A stretch of DNA of 5,564 nt from Anaerolineales bacterium UBA6131. Lineage in GTDB: Bacteria; Chloroflexota; Anaerolineae; UBA2200. The stretch is from assembly GCA_002435875.1 (NCBI GenBank), contig DIVN01000102.1, positions 1-5,564 of the forward strand. The letters run 5' to 3'. Below are positions 3,693 through 5,564 of the stretch, one piece after another; positions within the stretch are counted from its first letter, which is position 1, and each line of letters begins with the position of its first letter. The position numbers were made by a program, and so were the translations under genes. A model generated the notes under the pieces. It made no database searches. It was given only the letters and a program-made list of their open reading frames with translations, and was not told the DNA's origin.

Positions 3693-5564
3693 CTAGAGGG
3701 CCGCGCGCTTGCGTTCCAGAGCAGCCTTGACCCGTCTGAACTCGACATCTGCTGCGGCAACCTTGGCAGCTGCACCGTCCAGCGTGCCGGCCTTACCCAT
3801 CATTTCCATTTCTTTGGCCTGCTCCGATAGCATGAGAGCACCCAGGCTAGCACTGTTCGATTTGAGCGAGTGGGCGGCGCGACGGAACGTTTCGGCATCC
3901 TTCGTTGTCAGCGCGGTGCGCATCTGTTCAAAGAGCGCCGGCGCATCGCCAAGGTAGGTGTCGATCAATTCGCGGATAAAGTCGGCGTCGCCGCCTGTGG
4001 ATGCCACCAGTTCATCGAAGGTGGCTACGTCGATTACCATGTTATCGGTCACTGCTCCTCCCGCGGGCGTAGTTGAACTCTGGGTGAGAGCGGCCACCAG
4101 CTCGTTCACCCGGATCGGTTTGCTCAAGTAGTCATCCATTCCAGCAGCCAGGCACATCTCCCGATCGCCTTGCATGGCGTTGGCAGTCATGGCAACGATG
4201 CGCGGCCGCTGCCCGACGGCCCACCGGCGGCAGATCTGCCGGGTAGCCTCCAGTCCATCCATCTCTGGCATCTGCACGTCCATCAAGACCACATCGTAGG
4301 CCTGGCGCTCGAGGGCCTGAATGGCCTCCAGCCCGTTGCCAGCCACGTCGGCGCGGTAGCCCAGCTGCGATAGCAGTCGCAAGGCCAGTTTCTGATTGAC
4401 CGCATTGTCCTCTGCCAACAAGATGCGCAGAGGCAGCCTCTCGGCCATGCCCTGATCGATGACTGGCGTCGCGGTTTCGCGCGTGGCTCGTCCAACGGTG
4501 CCCACAAAGATCGTCGCCAGTGCATCATACAGTTGGGATTGCTTGAGTGGTTTGTTCAGAAAGGCGGCGATGTTCAGAGCATCTGTCTTTTCCTCGCGAC
4601 GCCCCAGGGATGAACAGATGATCACCGGCAGTTCCTGAGCGGATCGCTGCTCGCGGATGGCGGCGGTGAGCTCGAGCCCGCTCATCTCCGGCATGCTCAC
4701 GTCCAGGATGGCCACGTCGAAGGGGTCGCCACGGCGGATCCACTCCAAGGCCTCCCGTGGCAAGGCCGTGTCGCGGGCTATCATGCCCCAGGCGCGCACC
4801 TGCCGGGCGATGATCAGTCGGTTGGTATCGTTATCATCCACAACGAGCAGTCGCCTGCCCGTGAGCTGCGGCTGTGCACCCTCATGGCGCGAGCGAATCG
4901 CGAAATCTGGCGCGGCAGGAGCCGCGATCGTGAACGAGAACTCGGACCCCTTACCTGCCTCGCTCTCGACCCAGATGCGTCCCCCCATCAGTTCGGCAAG
5001 CCTCTTGCTGATGACCAGGCCCAGGCCTGTGCCACCGTAGCGCCGGGCCGTGGTCGTATCCACCTGGCTGAAAGACTGGAACAGCCGGTCCAGCCGATCT
5101 GCCGGGATACCGATGCCCGTGTCGCGGACTGTGAAGAGCAGCTGCGGCACCGTGGTTGCCGTGGGGGTGGCAGGCTCATGACTCACCGTGACCACGACCT
5201 CGCCGTACTCGGTGAATTTGACCGCATTGGTCAGCAGGTTGATCAACACCTGCCTGAGCCGCGTCAGGTCCCCGACGATCGCGGGAGGCAAATCGTCCTC
5301 CAGGACGCAGGCCAGGTCGAGGCCCTTCTCAGCAGCCTTGCCTGCCACGAGATCGAGCGCACTCTCCACGCAAGCCCGCAGCTCAAACGGCTGACTCTCG
5401 AGCTCCATCTTGCCGGCCTCGATCTTGGAAAAGTCCAGAATATCGTTAATGATTGTCAGCAGGGCGTCCGCACTGTTGCGGATGGTGTCCGCAAAGTCAC
5501 GCTGCTCGGGATTTAGTGGGGTATCCATCAACAGACCACTCATGCCGATGATGGCATTCATGGG
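3693..5564 (-). CDS. Hybrid sensor histidine kinase with two receivers and Hpt, N-terminus beyond the right edge
   Basis: This is the C-terminal part of a BarA/ArcB-type phosphorelay kinase. The frame is open to the edge; the visible part begins P-M-N-A-I-I-G, the residues just after the phosphoacceptor His of the HisKA H-box, so the His and any sensor domain lie outside. Numbering from that internal Met at 5561: rest of HisKA about 1-55; HATPase about 98-214 with N-box NLLTNAVKF, DTGIGIP (147-153), FQSFSQVD and GGTGLGL; receiver 1 about 236-352 with Asp287 and Lys337; receiver 2 about 377-493 with Asp428 and Lys481; Hpt about 510-622 with His564 in RAAHSLKSNSASLG. All visible catalytic residues are intact, so a His-Asp-His-Asp relay is possible, the final Asp probably in the receiver-cyclase 32 bases downstream. 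The Met at 5561 is inside a conserved motif and is not the true start. The signal sensed cannot be told from this window. Confidence 0.95.
   Translation of the reverse strand, partial: PMNAIIGMSGLLMDTPLNPEQRDFADTIRNSADALLTIINDILDFSKIEAGKMELESQPFELRACVESALDLVAGKAAEKGLDLACVLEDDLPPAIVGDLTRLRQVLINLLTNAVKFTEYGEVVVTVSHEPATPTATTVPQLLFTVRDTGIGIPADRLDRLFQSFSQVDTTTARRYGGTGLGLVISKRLAELMGGRIWVESEAGKGSEFSFTIAAPAAPDFAIRSRHEGAQPQLTGRRLLVVDDNDTNRLIIARQVRAWGMIARDTALPREALEWIRRGDPFDVAILDVSMPEMSGLELTAAIREQRSAQELPVIICSSLGRREEKTDALNIAAFLNKPLKQSQLYDALATIFVGTVGRATRETATPVIDQGMAERLPLRILLAEDNAVNQKLALRLLSQLGYRADVAGNGLEAIQALERQAYDVVLMDVQMPEMDGLEATRQICRRWAVGQRPRIVAMTANAMQGDREMCLAAGMDDYLSKPIRVNELVAALTQSSTTPAGGAVTDNMVIDVATFDELVASTGGDADFIRELIDTYLGDAPALFEQMRTALTTKDAETFRRAAHSLKSNSASLGALMLSEQAKEMEMMGKAGTLDGAAAKVAAADVEFRRVKAALERKRAAL

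Noticed and set aside
5559..5561. ATG at 5561 as the true start of the kinase
   Set aside because: It lies inside the conserved H-box (P-M-N-A-I-I-G) and the frame is open upstream to the window edge, so the gene begins outside.

Overview
The window is a GC-rich bacterial signalling locus read entirely from the minus strand. Five genes follow one another: a hybrid histidine kinase cut by the right edge, a response regulator fused to a class III nucleotide cyclase, a cyclic-nucleotide-domain/SpoIIE-type PP2C phosphatase, a Crp/Fnr-family transcription factor, and a tandem-repeat protein cut by the left edge. No rRNA, tRNA, transposase or CRISPR array is visible. The domain mix fits environmental bacteria with large signalling repertoires (for example Chloroflexota, Acidobacteriota or Deltaproteobacteria), but the sequence alone does not fix the phylum.

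Layout in transcription order (right to left): 5564-3693 kinase (dimerisation helix remnant, ATPase, two receiver domains, Hpt); 32-base gap with a good ribosome binding site; 3660-2626 receiver-cyclase; 2-base gap; 2623-1376 cNMP domain, coiled coil and PP2C; 0-base gap (TAG directly followed by ATG); 1375-683 CRP-like regulator; then a 147-base intergenic stretch (682-536) holding a CRP-type dyad, a candidate promoter and a strong ribosome binding site; then 535 to beyond base 1, a protein of 17-residue PEVEGHVLKEANKPANK-type repeats. This last gene is easily missed because it runs off the edge and because the opposite strand of the repeats is also open.

Proposed logic (inference): the kinase phosphorelay acts on the receiver of the cyclase; the cyclase makes a cyclic nucleotide; the two downstream proteins carry cyclic-nucleotide domains. 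The CRP-like protein keeps the key cAMP-binding residues of CRP, while the phosphatase has lost the usual phosphate-binding Arg. The CRP-like protein may then act on the TGTCA-N6-TGACA dyad, which lies at -41.5 relative to a plausible start site of the repeat gene. The repeat protein would be the output of the circuit.

The points most worth following are the uncharacterised EVEGHV repeat protein with its protein-level conservation, its possible CRP-type promoter, and two departures from family consensus: Gly for a metal-binding Asp in the phosphatase, and Gln for the substrate-specifying Lys in the cyclase.
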